A stretch of 64,000 bases of DNA from Pseudevernia furfuracea. Taxonomy: Eukaryota > Ascomycota > Lecanoromycetes > Lecanorales > Parmeliaceae. Below the pieces are notes generated by a model that worked only from the letters and a program-made list of their open reading frames with translations, had not been told where the DNA came from and did no database searches. Numbering within the stretch: the stretch's first letter is position 1; each line of letters starts with the position of its first letter. Shown here piece by piece: positions 50,770-62,364 of the stretch. The DNA lies in assembly GCA_022315425.1 (NCBI GenBank), contig JAIUPT010000015.1, positions 1 to 64,000 on the forward strand, read 5' to 3'. The translations under genes were made by a program, and so were the position numbers.

Positions 50770-52353
50770 GAATAGAGTATAATAACCCTCACTCGTCGCT
50801 GAATTCCCTTACTTCAGACACTGACCTTCTCTCGCAGACTGATCATCACTCGCCTTGTTTAACCGACCTCAATAACGACGACAATAACAACGACAACAAC
50901 AATGACAACGAGCAAGACCTCGGCCCTCCTTCATCTTTCTCTCGATCCTTACCTGTCACCCAGAACGACCTTCCCTCAGTTTCCATAACCTCGGTCGAGG
51001 AATAGATTGATCGAACTTTCACTCACTCGACTTCTAAAGCTCCTAGCTCCTCTACTGTCTCTCGAAACACCACATTCACATCTCTTAAGCGAAAGCGGGA
51101 TAGCTTCGTAGACTGTGACGAGCTTATCGAGCCGAAGATCTTGATTTCGTTAAACCGGAAGAACCTTCAAACACGTTCAGAGGCTATGACACTCTCAAAT
51201 ACTTTTCATACACCAAAGAAGGATGGTGCGGAAGATTTCTCCAACACCCCCCAAGACACGTCGAACGACAAGCGCACACTTTCAAAGAGTTTCTCCTGGA
51301 CGAGGCAGTGTATGGAGAACCACGAGTGGTTCTACGATCAAGAGGTCTTCGATTGTGATGTCTATCAAAGCTTCAAGTAGCTTGTATTAAATCCCCGTTA
51401 GAGCGATCGTCACTCTGCCGTCAAGCCAGTCTTCGCTCAGAAGTTCAAGGAACATTACACTTACTACAACAGATCTCAACGAGTCGTTATTCAAGACCGA
51501 AGTTCTCCGATTCATTGTGAAAACGGATTTTGAGGTTGAACTCGAATCAGAAACGAAATCAAGTACGACTGTCTACGGACCAAGTGACAGCTAAAACAAA
51601 GGCCTTCGTGTTCAATACAACCAACGTGTCAACCGTGGCCACATTCCCCACGCCTACACCGATCCTCGTAACGACCCCAAAAAGGTTCAGAATGCTTTGA
51701 AGAAGGAGGACATATTGACCGCAGAGCCGGACGCGGTGTGGGGCTATGACCCGAAGAAGATGTCAAATGCTCATTTCCATTCGAACACGCGCGAGCTGAT
51801 GCTCCTTCTACCGAAACTGCACTGGCCATTCTTTTTCATCCAGTCCAAGCAAGGAAAGGAAAGTTTCGAAGAAGCCTGTAATGAGGCGATTCGCGACGGC
51901 GTAGCAATTGTCAGCGCCGCGCGAGAGCTCCGCGAGAGAGCTGGCTTCGATATCAACACCCCTGGGCCTGACGAGCATACTTATGTATACTCGGCTGTTA
52001 TGTGCACCAAGGTCATGGAGTGGTACGTGCACTGGGCGGAAGTTGTGAACGGTGACCCTATCCCCGTCCGATACCATATGAATACTGTCGTCGACAACCA
52101 GACATTCAAGGGCAGTGATGCACTCGGCAACCTGCGCCGCCCAACCCACAACATCCTGGAATGGGGTCTCATGACGCGAAAGCCTGCGGTTGAAGAATGG
52201 TATGACGCAATCGCTAAGCACGACAAACAAAGTTTGATGAAGAAGGCGTCGCGGGCTTTCACGCCTAGCACAAGTACCAGCGAATCGGCCACGGGGAGTA
52301 AGAGGCCGAGAACGGACAGCTCCTCGGTGCAGGAGGGTTCTTTCGATATCTGA
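50770..52353 (+). pseudogene. DUF7924-like fungal protein, with stops and a frameshift
   Basis: The N-terminal half (50770-51380) is a polar region with an Asn/Asp run near 50870-50915 and LKRKRDSFVDCDELIE. After TAG at 51378 (and a further TAG downstream) the frame shifts near 51455 and runs to 52353. The second half has LNESLFKTEVLRFIVKTD, HAYTDPRNDPKKVQNALKK, ILTAEPDAVWGYDPKKM, HWPFFFIQSKQGKESFEEAC and YVHWAEV, which I recognise as the ascomycete family labelled DUF7924. The end is a Ser/Thr-rich tail with SKRPRTDSSS. One TAA lies near 51595. Function unknown; the family often sits beside PD-(D/E)XK nuclease-like genes in variable regions, as here. The family name is from memory and needs a domain search. 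Confidence 0.65.
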
Positions 52354-52502
52354 TGATACGAGTCATTCTCAGAAGAAGTTCTAGGTAACGTTGTACAAGG
52401 ATTTGTCAAAGAAAGAAACTTTTTACTGACAGCTCTCATTCAACAGGGCGCTTCTTCGAGGACAAGTCCTCCAGCTCGAACCAAAGCATCACATATTGAC
52501 TC

Positions 52503-52510
52503 TTTTTTTT

Positions 52511-52541
<31 letters not shown>
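52503..52541. repeat. (TTTC)n microsatellite
   Basis: A run of T followed by about eight CTTT units just downstream of the DUF7924-like frame. Confidence 0.9.
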
Positions 52542-52689
52542 CAGAATTAGCGATAAGGGCGAATGATACGCGAATTAAAAGATATCCCACACGAGTTGAA
52601 ACACGAAAAACACCTTTCGTTTTTAAGAAGTTTGAGAGAGAGCAAGTCAGCGGTTAAGGTCTATCTTAGCTAGCAATTGAAACCATCGA

Positions 52690-52990
52690 ACAATTCATTG
52701 CGACCATGTAGCCATTACAGTCCATTGCACTCCATTGCGACCATGAGATTCCAGCCATGCAGTTATAAGATTTCAGCCATTACAGTTCATTGCACTACTC
52801 CATTGCGACCATGGGATTCCAGCCATTACAGTTCATTGTACTTCATTGCGACCATGAGATTCTAGTCATTGTAGTCCATTGCACTCCATTGCGACCATGG
52901 AATTCTAGTCATTTTAGCCATGAGATTTCAGTCATTTGTAGTTCATTGCACTCCATTGCGACCATGAGATTCTAGTTATTGCAGTCATGT
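52690..52990. repeat. CATTGCGACCATG minisatellite
   Basis: CATTGCGACCATG recurs six times between about 52698 and 52970, alternating with AGATTCTAG/AGATTCCAG, GCCATTACAGTTCATTGCA and similar blocks. Units are irregular (about 40-68 bp). The DNA to the right (53050-53400) holds reverse-complement versions of the same blocks. Confidence 0.8.
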
Positions 52991-53403
52991 AGCCATTATT
53001 GCAGTCATATACTCATTACCCATTACACTCAAGTATATATTCGACTACCGTGGTCTTCTCAGATAACTGCAATAATAAACCGCAGAGTGACTATCAGACT
53101 CGCATGGTCAAACTGACTGCAAAAATGATGCAATGACTAGAGTACACGACTGCAATAGATCGTAAAGTAACAACTATACGGCTGGAACGGCTCGCAGCGG
53201 CTACATGACTGCGAGAGTGACAACATGACTTGAAATGAACTATAATGACTGGAAATCTCAATAGCTGCGATACATTATTGAAACGAGTTCAGTGACTACA
53301 GTATAGGGCGGCAATCGCTGAATAGCTCATAGCTGCATTCGCCGCATGGTTGATCGCAATAAGAACTATAGTGACTAAGTACATGACTGAAATGACTGGA
53401 ATC

Positions 53404-55000
53404 TTATGGGTCGTTTGATCGCAGTGAAGACTGTAACTGATCGACCTTTTGACTTGAGATGTATCGCGCCTGTTTGTCTTGCAATGGCGAAATTGTATTC
53501 ATGTCATTGAAAAGGAGCTCGTGACATTCCCCATCAGCGAGAGCGAGAGTCAATGATGTTAGTGAACTGAAGGAATGGAGCACTAGCTGAATGATCTCAA
53601 AGCATTGTCGGCGATGCTCAACTTTGACGTTGTTCATCATATGAGCATATAAGCCGTCCTCGTCACCAAGCTCTGCGGACATAGAATCGAGTTACATCTG
53701 CAGTTCTGTGAGTCTGTCGCTATCTTGTAAGCTGACTAGAAGCAAGCTAACAACGAGCTCGACCCAGAGAAATACACCCAGTGCTTTGTTGACAATCCTT
53801 GTTATTAATCGCTCGCTTATGACTGCATCTTGTGCCCTCATAGCCCTCCATCGATCATTTTGCTCGAGTCTTTCCCTGATATATCTCGTGATGTTCTCGT
53901 ATGTTAGATCTTTCAAGCTTCAGTTGACGGTCGATGATATCAAAAAAAATCCTTGAATTCAACTACAGACCGACTAGAAATATAGATTTTAATGATTATT
54001 GACTCTACAAGTCGCTTGAAAAGCTCTGCTATCTTCGTATAGCCTTTTTTTCTTCAGGTTAATGACTTCGTTTGACGAGAGATCAGATTCCTCGAATGTA
54101 CGATACTCGTTCATTTCATCAACAAATATATATAGACGCATATCTATATCTTGTTCTTTGAGAAAACGTTCGTTGATGACAAGCTTCAAAGCAGCAACAA
54201 GTTCGAACCAGTCTCAGATAATAGGATTTTCAGACTCAGATCATTTTCAAGTATTCTCAGCACTACGTATCTCATAGTCGGAAAACATCATAGAAATAAG
54301 TTTCTTATGTTGTGTCAAAACTTGTCACGATTCTAGCCCATGACGACTGACTTATCTACTTGCTTGCTGTGTTATACTCTAGGCTGGTCGACTAGCCCCA
54401 GCCCTACGAGTTATATTCGTTAACTTCGCAGTGAAGCATTACTTTGATACGCACAAAGCACTTCTTGTAATTACTCTACATAGTTAATATTCTATTCATA
54501 CATGACATCACATCGCTAGTTCAGCTCTATGTCAAGTCCCTGACAAAACTTGATATAATAGCGATCGAAGCATATCTTCTCGTGACTTGTGTATTATGCT
54601 CTTATCTTGATCTCAAATAAAGAAGACGATACACGTTAAGGGTGTGTTTGCAGCTCATCGCTTCAGATAGCCCTTCGGCCGTTGATCTCGATAAAGGTAT
54701 TTCATTATTGTAGATTTCCCGAAGCCAGCTTTGTCGCTAACTCAGAAGATACGCTTAAAGTTATCGATATTATAGAGACAAAGAAGTCATTGCGTGAAGT
54801 CACGAGCGTTAGCTAATGTGGATTTTACATCAAGTAACCACTCGAAGCTTTTGATATGTGCGAACTTGATAACATCTTCGCGATCTCTGATCTCTGGAAA
54901 TCACAGACGATTCAAGAATACTGAAATACGTAAGTTTTTGATTCAAACCTTGGCGGAGACGGAGAGTCTGAAGATGAGATCAAATAGAAGAAATAAACGT
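53404..55000 (-). pseudogene. second NACHT-type NTPase, RIP-altered, with LTR inserted
   Basis: Minus strand. From the right: SFEWLLDVKSTLANARDF, then Walker A GKAG-type (here DKAGFGKSTIMKYLYRD, near 54740-54700). Then SREDMLRSLLYQVL, broken after this point by a solo LTR (54323-54545). Then RLYIFVDEMNEYRTFEESDL (Walker B region, near 54130), the block ITRYIRERLEQNDRWRAM and LGVFLWVELVVSLLL (near 53880-53740), and an end at 53404 after ISPLQDKQARYI. This is the usual fungal NACHT plus winged-helix-like order. Stops again replace Trp/Gln. The right part (above about 54000) is more AT-rich than the left, so it spans a RIP border. Probably a relic of a STAND gene; the start is not defined. Confidence 0.75.
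54323..54545. repeat. solo LTR of a different family, with exact 5-bp target duplication
   Basis: 223 bp, TGTCACGATTCTAGCC ... AAGTCCCTGACA, flanked by AAACT on both sides (54318-54322 and 54546-54550). Removing it and one flank joins the NACHT reading LLYQVL to TQHKKLI in frame. It is unlike the TGTTACGAGCG LTRs of this window. Confidence 0.85.
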
Positions 55001-55493
55001 GTGTTGAAAGAGAAGATACAGATGACAACTACAATGTATTTTAAAATATCAAGCAGCGATAAGCATCTTTTACAATTCTCACAGACTCTACGAGCGATTA
55101 GTCTTTCATATGCGTCAAAAATAAAAAAATAAAAAATAAAAAAAATACGTGTTCTGTTAGAATCTCTGCTTTGATATACTATCGAGTACAACGTACACGA
55201 AGCGAAAGATCATGACTCACTCTATAGTCTCTCTTGAACGATACGATTAATAAAGTCGAAGAGAAAGTCTTTTACACGTTGATACGAAATATTATTTAAA
55301 TTATCGAACTTGCATATCTTTATATAATTAACATCAATAAGATTCTTTTTTATACGAAAATCGTCGAAGTATATAAAAGATTTAGAAATCTACTTCGTTT
55401 AATACTTAATCTTTTAAAGCGCGAAGTCGATATATAATCTATCTCTAGTTAGTACTAAATAGTATTTAAACTAAGTATAACTTATTATATCTA
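55001..55493. other. AT-rich spacer
   Basis: RIP-like composition. It may hold the decayed 5-prime end of the NACHT pseudogene. Nothing else recognised. Confidence 0.5.
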
Positions 55494-56426
55494 CTGATCG
55501 AAAAGATATGATATATCTCACGAAATATTTTATCTCAACTAATCTTATATTATAATATAATATGAGATTAAGAGAGATCAAATATTATATCTTTATAAAG
55601 ATATAATATGAAATTTATATAAGATATTTCATGAAACGATATAAATCTAAAATATCTTATGAGATATTTTAGATAAAATATCTTAGTGACGAATAAGATA
55701 AGAATTTTACTAAGAGCACTACTGCGAGCACTACTAACTAGAATAATAATTAGATTAATGATACTGAGAGTACTGTTAATTAGAATAATAATATCGAAAG
55801 CATTACTAACTAAAATAATGACTAGAATAGTGATGCTGAACTACTAATTAAAAACAATAATAAGATACGCGAGGCGAAAGAACAATAATTCGATGATTAG
55901 TTAACATAGACGCAATGCAATTGCGCATCATTATTCGTCTCAGCAGTGATCTCAGTAGTAATCTCAGCAGTGATCTCAGTAGCGATCTCAGCAGTGATCT
56001 CAGCGATATTAATCTCAGCAGTAATCTCAGCGATATTGATCTCAGCAGTGATCTCAGCGATATTAATCTCAGCGATAGTCTCAGCGATATTCTCAGCGAT
56101 ATTCTCAGCGATATTCTCAGCAGTGACAGTGACAGTGATCTCAGCATCACTATTCTAGTCAGTAGTACTCTTAATATCACTATTCTAATCACTATTCTAG
56201 TTATTATTCTAGTTAGTAATGCTTTTAGTAGTGCTTTTAATAGAATTCTTATCTTATTCGTTATATCTTATAAAATATCTTAGATTTATATCGTCTCATA
56301 ATATGATATTAGTAAAATCTCATATTATTTTATTGTGATATGAAATCTAGAGATCTTATATTATATCATATTATGATATGAAATAAGACGTTTATATCTT
56401 ATATTATCTTATATCTTTTCGATTAG
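55494..56426. mobile_element. foldback element with CTCAGC minisatellite core
   Basis: The left arm (55494-about 55840) is an imperfect reverse complement of the right arm (about 56140-56426). Ends are CTGATCGAAAAGATAT and, inverted, CTAATCGAAAAGATAT, with TA on both outer sides. Inner arm blocks such as GACGAATAAGATAAGAATT and ACTAACTAGAATAATAA are shared. The centre holds a CTCAGC array. Arms and core match, in inverted orientation, the arms and GCTGAG core of the telomeric units. No transposase is present, so it would be non-autonomous. Confidence 0.7.
55937..56148. repeat. CTCAGC minisatellite, inverse orientation of the telomeric GCTGAG arrays
   Basis: Units such as CAGCAGTGATCT and CAGCGATATTAATCT. 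Open frames on both strands are compositional. Confidence 0.85.
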
Positions 56427-56979
56427 TAACTATATCTATTTCTATAATAGATAATATCTTATAGATATATAATAAAGAGTTTTTCGTTAATTGCTAATAA
56501 TAAGCTTCTTTGCGTCTCGAGTACGTCTAAGTTCTATCTTAGTATCTTAATAAGTTTTGAATTTGATTAATGTAACGCAACGCTTGCGAGTTTTATAATA
56601 ATATTTATAAATTTTATTTACTCTCTTTCTCTATACGAAGTTTTTAAAAAAATTACTTTCTTGATAAAGATATAAATAGATTCAAGTTCGATATTTTATC
56701 TAATAAAAAAATATTTAAATAATCTAATTAGAGTCTTATAATGCGTTAGTTTACTTGTAAATCGTTTTACGCGTTTTCAATAACGAACGTATTTTATAAG
56801 AAGTATAATATGAAAACTCTACGTAAGAGTCACGATCAAGTAGACGTAATTAATTTATAAAGAACTTTTCGATGTTCTATTTTGCTCAGAGATAGCGATC
56901 GAGTTATATATACTATTTTAATAAGTAGCTTACTTATACTACGACTCAAAAAACGATTTATCGTTCTTTCTATCTAGAT

Positions 56980-57960
56980 TAGTCCTTTGACAATCAATAT
57001 CAGACTTCGACGACGTCTAATCAGACATGTGACAAAGAATCAATTTCAACGTCGCAAGAAATAAGTCACAATTGCACGTGAGATTGAGTGCATGACCTTC
57101 GCAACAGTCATCAATGCAGCATTCAAAAGAGAGGGTTATGATAGATATCCGCCTAGATACAAGCCTTCGCTGTCTTCGAAACAGAAGCTAGAGCGACTAC
57201 AATTTGCTATTGAATGACTGGAGAAGCTTCGAGAAAAGGAACGTATGATGATACATAGTGACGAGACATTCATTCGAGTTGAGAGAACTCGAGGATAGAT
57301 CTAAGTCACACGACTCAAGAAAGAGACATATCACAAGAACTATTTGAATATACGATATCGTGACTATACGAAAATGATATTCTAAGGCTGTTATATCTCA
57401 GAATTGCTTGATCTCAGCTTCATATTCAGTAAAGAGACAGCTTTAGAACGACACGAAGCTCAGAAGGATCTCAATGATCGAAATGCGAACTATCTGACTC
57501 AACAATAGATTATCAAGAAACATTTTCTAGCGGAGCAAGCTAAGAAACTCAAAAGTAAACGTCTCAAACGCATTTCGAAGTCTGAAGAGATACTACTTGA
57601 GAGAAATAAAAACTTTAAAGAAGACATTAATTGATATCGATATCAAATATACGTGCTATTGTCTCGATTAATCTCATTTATTCATGAAGTAATTGTCAAG
57701 TATAGAGAATATTTTCTGATTCAGAACGATATATCAAGTCATAATGTGTGACAACAAGAGAAACTTCTTAGAATTTCGTATCTTATCGTGCTTTCGTAAT
57801 TTACAAATTCTTCGAATTTGAATCAAATTGAGTTATGTTGATATCATCTAAAGCGTAAGATTTCTAAGCGATTATACGTCTCGATAACTAAGAAACGTAC
57901 AATTGAGATCTGAGACGATAAATAAAAAAATCTGAACATGAAAAGGGTGAACAAGTAATG
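56980..57960 (+). pseudogene. Tc1/mariner-like transposase, RIP-altered
   Basis: Reading stops as Trp/Gln, the first catalytic Asp lies in MMIHSDETFIRVERTRG (57259). The second is in QNDISSHN (57728) and the Glu in NLNQIELC (57830), followed by the YHLKRKI block that normally ends this core. Between the second Asp and Glu are 33 residues, near the DD34E spacing of Tc1-like elements. The first Asp is in another frame from the other two, so a shift lies between about 57400 and 57660. TGA or TAG stand at several Trp sites. Terminal inverted repeats were not found. Confidence 0.75.
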
Positions 57961-60532
57961 TGAGAAATTATGTACAAGAATAAAGCGTGTGAAGAATGCG
58001 AAAGGCGACAATGATTTTCATGACTAGAACTTGTACACTACTATATAAATAACTACTGTCTCAAATTTGAAGTCATTTAGTCAAGTGATTATTGAATAAT
58101 AGTAGAAAGTAGTTTATAGTGATAGAAAGTGCGTGCGAGTGACTATTAATTAAGCGAAAAGTCTGTTATATCTAATTATGCTCAAAGATGCTGACACGAC
58201 TCGACTGCTTTAAGGTCTGAGTCACGTTTGCGTTATAGTCTTATATAATGATTCTCATATTCGATAGATCTCTAGAAGATAGATCTCGAGGTCAGCAGAT
58301 GTTACACTTACTTAAGGTTTCGATTCTATCGTCATCTAAGTCGTGAACGAAGACGATACTACTGTACTGTTAGACTCAAACTCATAACAGCTTCAATAAT
58401 CTCTCTTCGACACTGCTCGACGCGACAAAGTAGCTTCAGATGAATCGATGCTCGCAAGTAGTGTCTTATCGAAGACGATTGATGAATGATCAACGGCAGT
58501 CGAGACTCTCGAAAGTTAACAAAGAATAGGATTTCGATCTGTTGTGAGAGATAAGAAGCACGCTCGCCCGAGACTTAGTTTAGATCAGAGATCTTAATGA
58601 AGTAGAAGATTCGAAGTCAGTGCTACGTCTGAAACCAGAACTCAATTAGACACAGTCGATTCAAATATCTTATCATTTTAGTTAGTGTCATATCAGAGAC
58701 ATCTCGCTCACCGCTAAAATAGAATATAGATAAGCATATAGATTCTACTTAGACTCAGATAAAAAATATGATATCTAGAGTATCGAGATATGAATTAGAC
58801 GATTTGAATATTAATAAAGATCTCGACAACAGCTCTGATAATTGTTTAAAATCAAATGAAAATTATAAAATAACTCTTTTCTAACGTGTTTGTAATTGAA
58901 TATCGAGATACGCAGACGACGATTCTCTTCTTGCGCAATAGATAATTAACTTAGTTAACTAACTATAAAGACATTGAACGCATTGACATAACTAATGTAA
59001 ATCTGCGTCTAATAGAATCATCTGAAGCTTCAATCAATCAGAAACTCGAGTAGTTCGCTTAGTCAGTCAGCAAGTCGAGATACGATAGCCCTAGCCCTAC
59101 TATCAGAAAGAGATCTTCTTTCGAGGTCCAAGCATAAAGTCTTAGCGACTATAGAACTTTACGTGCAGACCTCGATATCTTACTTATTCATAATCGCAAT
59201 CTCCCAGTTTGTTAATATGTTTAGTTCATCTAATTTACGATTGACTTTTCCCTGTACAAGTTTAATTATTGACTAGAGACATTATGAGTGATCGATATAA
59301 TGTAAATCAGAGGCGGAGCTCGTTAATGTTCGAAGAATGTGTAAGTCATATATGTAACTCTGCTAGAGCGAAGGATCTAGACTCACTCTTTTATTGTTGC
59401 TATTTATCTTTAAACAAGTCTTTTAACAGACGCACAATTCTATCACTCTCGCAAGCCTTTTTACGACAGGTCTAGCTCGTTCGCGCGTCTCATTTCTTAA
59501 TTCATTAGCGCTGCTATGAAATTCGAGCAAATTCACGAATTCATCAAAAGCTAAGAGTGTGAGGGATTAGATTTCTTTGAATGCTCAAGTTGCTGAGCGT
59601 CGTCAGATGAAATTCTTATCATCTTCGATAATGAATTGTATACATAATCTTCTAGACAATTCGCTATATACGGATTTAATTAGTGTAACGAAGTTCTGCT
59701 CTCCTATGAGCTTACGACTCTCAACTTTATTCAGTAGATATGCGACGTAGTAATTGCAAACAGGTCTTAGCTGAGCGTATTCGTCTATAAAATTTCGTGT
59801 ACTTCTCGTTTCTATAAATTTCGTTTCGTAAGCTTAGTTTCTTCAGTCACTAAACTTTTTATAATAATAGCGTATTCTTCTTCATCAGAAGGAGATTATA
59901 ATAGAGCTAGTGAATTGCTGATAATTATCGAAGCTGTTCGCTCTATAATCTTCATAGTCAGAAAGTCTCATAAGAAGCTCTTCAGCTCACACAATGACGC
60001 TTTCTACGAGCTTCAGATCGCGCTTATAAAAACTTTGCGATTAGTCAACGACGCGACTCGTGAAGTGTCGTACGACTGACAGAATAAAAACGATAGTCAG
60101 CTAATCATCGTGTTTACAAATAAGATTCTCGAGATGAAGAAGATAAATATGAAGTTCGAGAATTAGGACAAGAATAGAGAAGATAAGAACGAGTACGAGT
60201 GAAGTGAAAGACGCGTCTATGATTCGAAGAGCATCAGCACTAGAATCTTATACACATACACTGCTTATCAATATAACAGACATAGTCGTCACGAGAAAAA
60301 GTTGAACTAGGAGATAACATACGAGAATATAAATTTTAAAAATTCATGATTAACAATCTCAAATAGAAGTATAGTAGTAGAGACAGATAATTATAATATC
60401 TGCGAGCACGAGACACTGTATCGAAAGCCTCGAATAAGACGCTATGTGCGACGACGACACAATTCGACTCACGTTCTAGAAGATTAGATCATCGAATTTT
60501 CACATTCGAATTTCACACTAAAGCATATTAAT
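57961..60532. other. AT-rich relic region
   Basis: No intact gene. From 59516 to about 60500 one plus-strand frame is unusually continuous if stops at presumed Trp/Gln codons are ignored (starting MKFEQIHEFIKS, later ECSSC-like). I cannot name it. The stretch 58.1-59.1 kb may be a decayed gag-like region. The rest shows nothing recognisable. Confidence 0.45.
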
Positions 60533-61335
60533 AAGTATAGACTTACGAATTAAATTTCAAATATAATATTAAAATAAAACTAAATTAATCTACGCTTTAA
60601 GTCGTAAAAAATTAAAAAAAAAAAACTCTATTAAAAAAATTAAATTAATTGTTTATTTTAGAATATATTTAATTTTTTAATTTTTTAATTTTTTAAAATT
60701 AATTTTTTCTTTAACTTAGCTTCGACTCGAACTTAATAATTTTATAAGTTTTATAATTTTTATAATTTTATAATTTTATAAATATATATAAAATTATAAG
60801 TTAAAAAATCTTATATTTATGTATATAGTTAATAATAATATTTATTTAATTTTCTTCTTCGATTAGACTCGCTTTATTAGTTCGCTAGATCTCTCGAACG
60901 CTCTAATTAAAAATTTATATATATAAGTCTTATATTTTAAATAATCTTTTACTTTTCTATTACTTTTTTAAAAAAAATTTAATTATAAAAACTTATTTAC
61001 GTTATTTAAAAAATTTAAAACTATTAAAATCGATTTTATAATTATTAATAAATTTTAAATTAAAGATTTCTAACTTTAAGAGACTAAGTATTTAATATAT
61101 ATCTTAATAATAAAATAATAAAACGATTAAATTTATAAGTTTATAAATTTATAAATTTAAAAATTTAAATTAAATTAAGTTAAAAAAAAAAAATCTTATA
61201 AAAAAACGAAAAGAAAAAATTATTTATAATTAATCTTTTCGAAAAGAGCTTTTAATTTTTTTACGATTTAAAGTCTAAGTTAATTAAATCAAATTTTAGT
61301 ATTATATTATAAATTTAGTTTATAAGTTTATATTT
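60533..61335. mobile_element. long-TIR DNA element, internally deleted copy with both arms
   Basis: The left end AAGTATAGACTTACGAATT and the inverted right end AAATATAAACTTATAAACT differ only by transitions except at one or two sites. The arms are about 230 bp long. The middle contains the R1 body in inverted orientation (AGTTCGCTAGATCTCTCGAA). This copy shows that the arm units at 16.8 and 19.3 kb and R1 belong to one DNA-transposon family. Strongly RIP-altered, no coding capacity. Confidence 0.6.
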
Positions 61336-62364
61336 ATATATAATAAAAGAGAGTATATACTTAATAATACTTAAATTAAATTCGTTTTTAAAAACTTTAA
61401 CGTCGTGAAATTTTTTTCTTTTATTTATAAATAAGTTATAATTTAAAAAACGTTATTTCGAATTTATTTTAAATTATTTTCGATTTCGTCTTAAATATAA
61501 CGCTAGTAATAAAAATAATATAAGATTTTTCGAACTTAGAATATTTTAGCTTTTTCTCTCTTTATTAAAATTTTTATCTTTATTATTTATTTATAAAATC
61601 TTATATTTTTTTAATAAATAACTAGTATTTTTAACGTAGTTTACGAGAAACTTTTTAAAATATTATAACTCTTTAATAAAATATCGAGTAAGATTAAAGT
61701 TATCTTATATCTTTTAAAATAATATCAAGAAAATTGCTTAAATCTCATATTATATCATATTATTTCGATTATTATCTGACGCATTTGAATCGCTTTTCGA
61801 AAGTTAATGTATTTATTGTTAGACTGACTTATATAATATAAATATATATAAGACAGGCTAGGGTTGTGTAGCAATGTGAACTTAGCGAAGATATACATAT
61901 TGCGTATAGTATATCTAATAGTAAGACTAATTCTTAAGGAAGGAAAATGGGAAACTTACGGGGCATGGCCCTCTTAAGCTTCCCACGCCAAGAATCCGCT
62001 TGGCATGCGTATGCCAAGCGATTCGGTTACGCTCGGCAACCCCCGGGCTCATGCGACAGCTGTCCTCTTGGGCCCGCTGCTAACACTTATCGCGTATTCG
62101 CTTCAAGTCTCTCTATCTGAGTGACGGTTTCGGAATTTCTATTTCAAATTGAATGGACAAGGACAATTAAATAAAGATTATTCTCACATTATGTCTTCTA
62201 GCGAGTATCAGCGTCTACTAAGGGTGTTAATGATCAAGCGAAGCCTTGAACTCAGATATGCATTTTCTGTGCCACTGTTCTCTTGAATGGTTTCTGGCCC
62301 TCTGCCTTCAAGACGATTCTTAAAGACTATCCAGATCCCTCTGCCGATCATCCTCCAATTTCAA
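61336..62364. other. AT-rich end of block passing into normal-GC DNA
   Basis: AT-rich until about 61940, then a GC-richer stretch (61960-62100) with a strong hairpin, then the 3-prime flank of the DUF6536 gene. No coding region recognised. Confidence 0.5.
61992..62024. repeat. hairpin with 14-bp stem and GCGT loop
   Basis: GAATCCGCTTGGCAT (61992-62006) pairs with ATGCCAAGCGATTC (62011-62024) with one bulged C. It sits in a short GC-rich island at the RIP border. It may be a transposon end or a terminator-like structure; nothing decides. Confidence 0.7.

Noticed and set aside
55848..56283. Open frames of 114-122 codons over the CTCAGC array
   Set aside because: Compositional frames on both strands over a minisatellite inside a foldback element.
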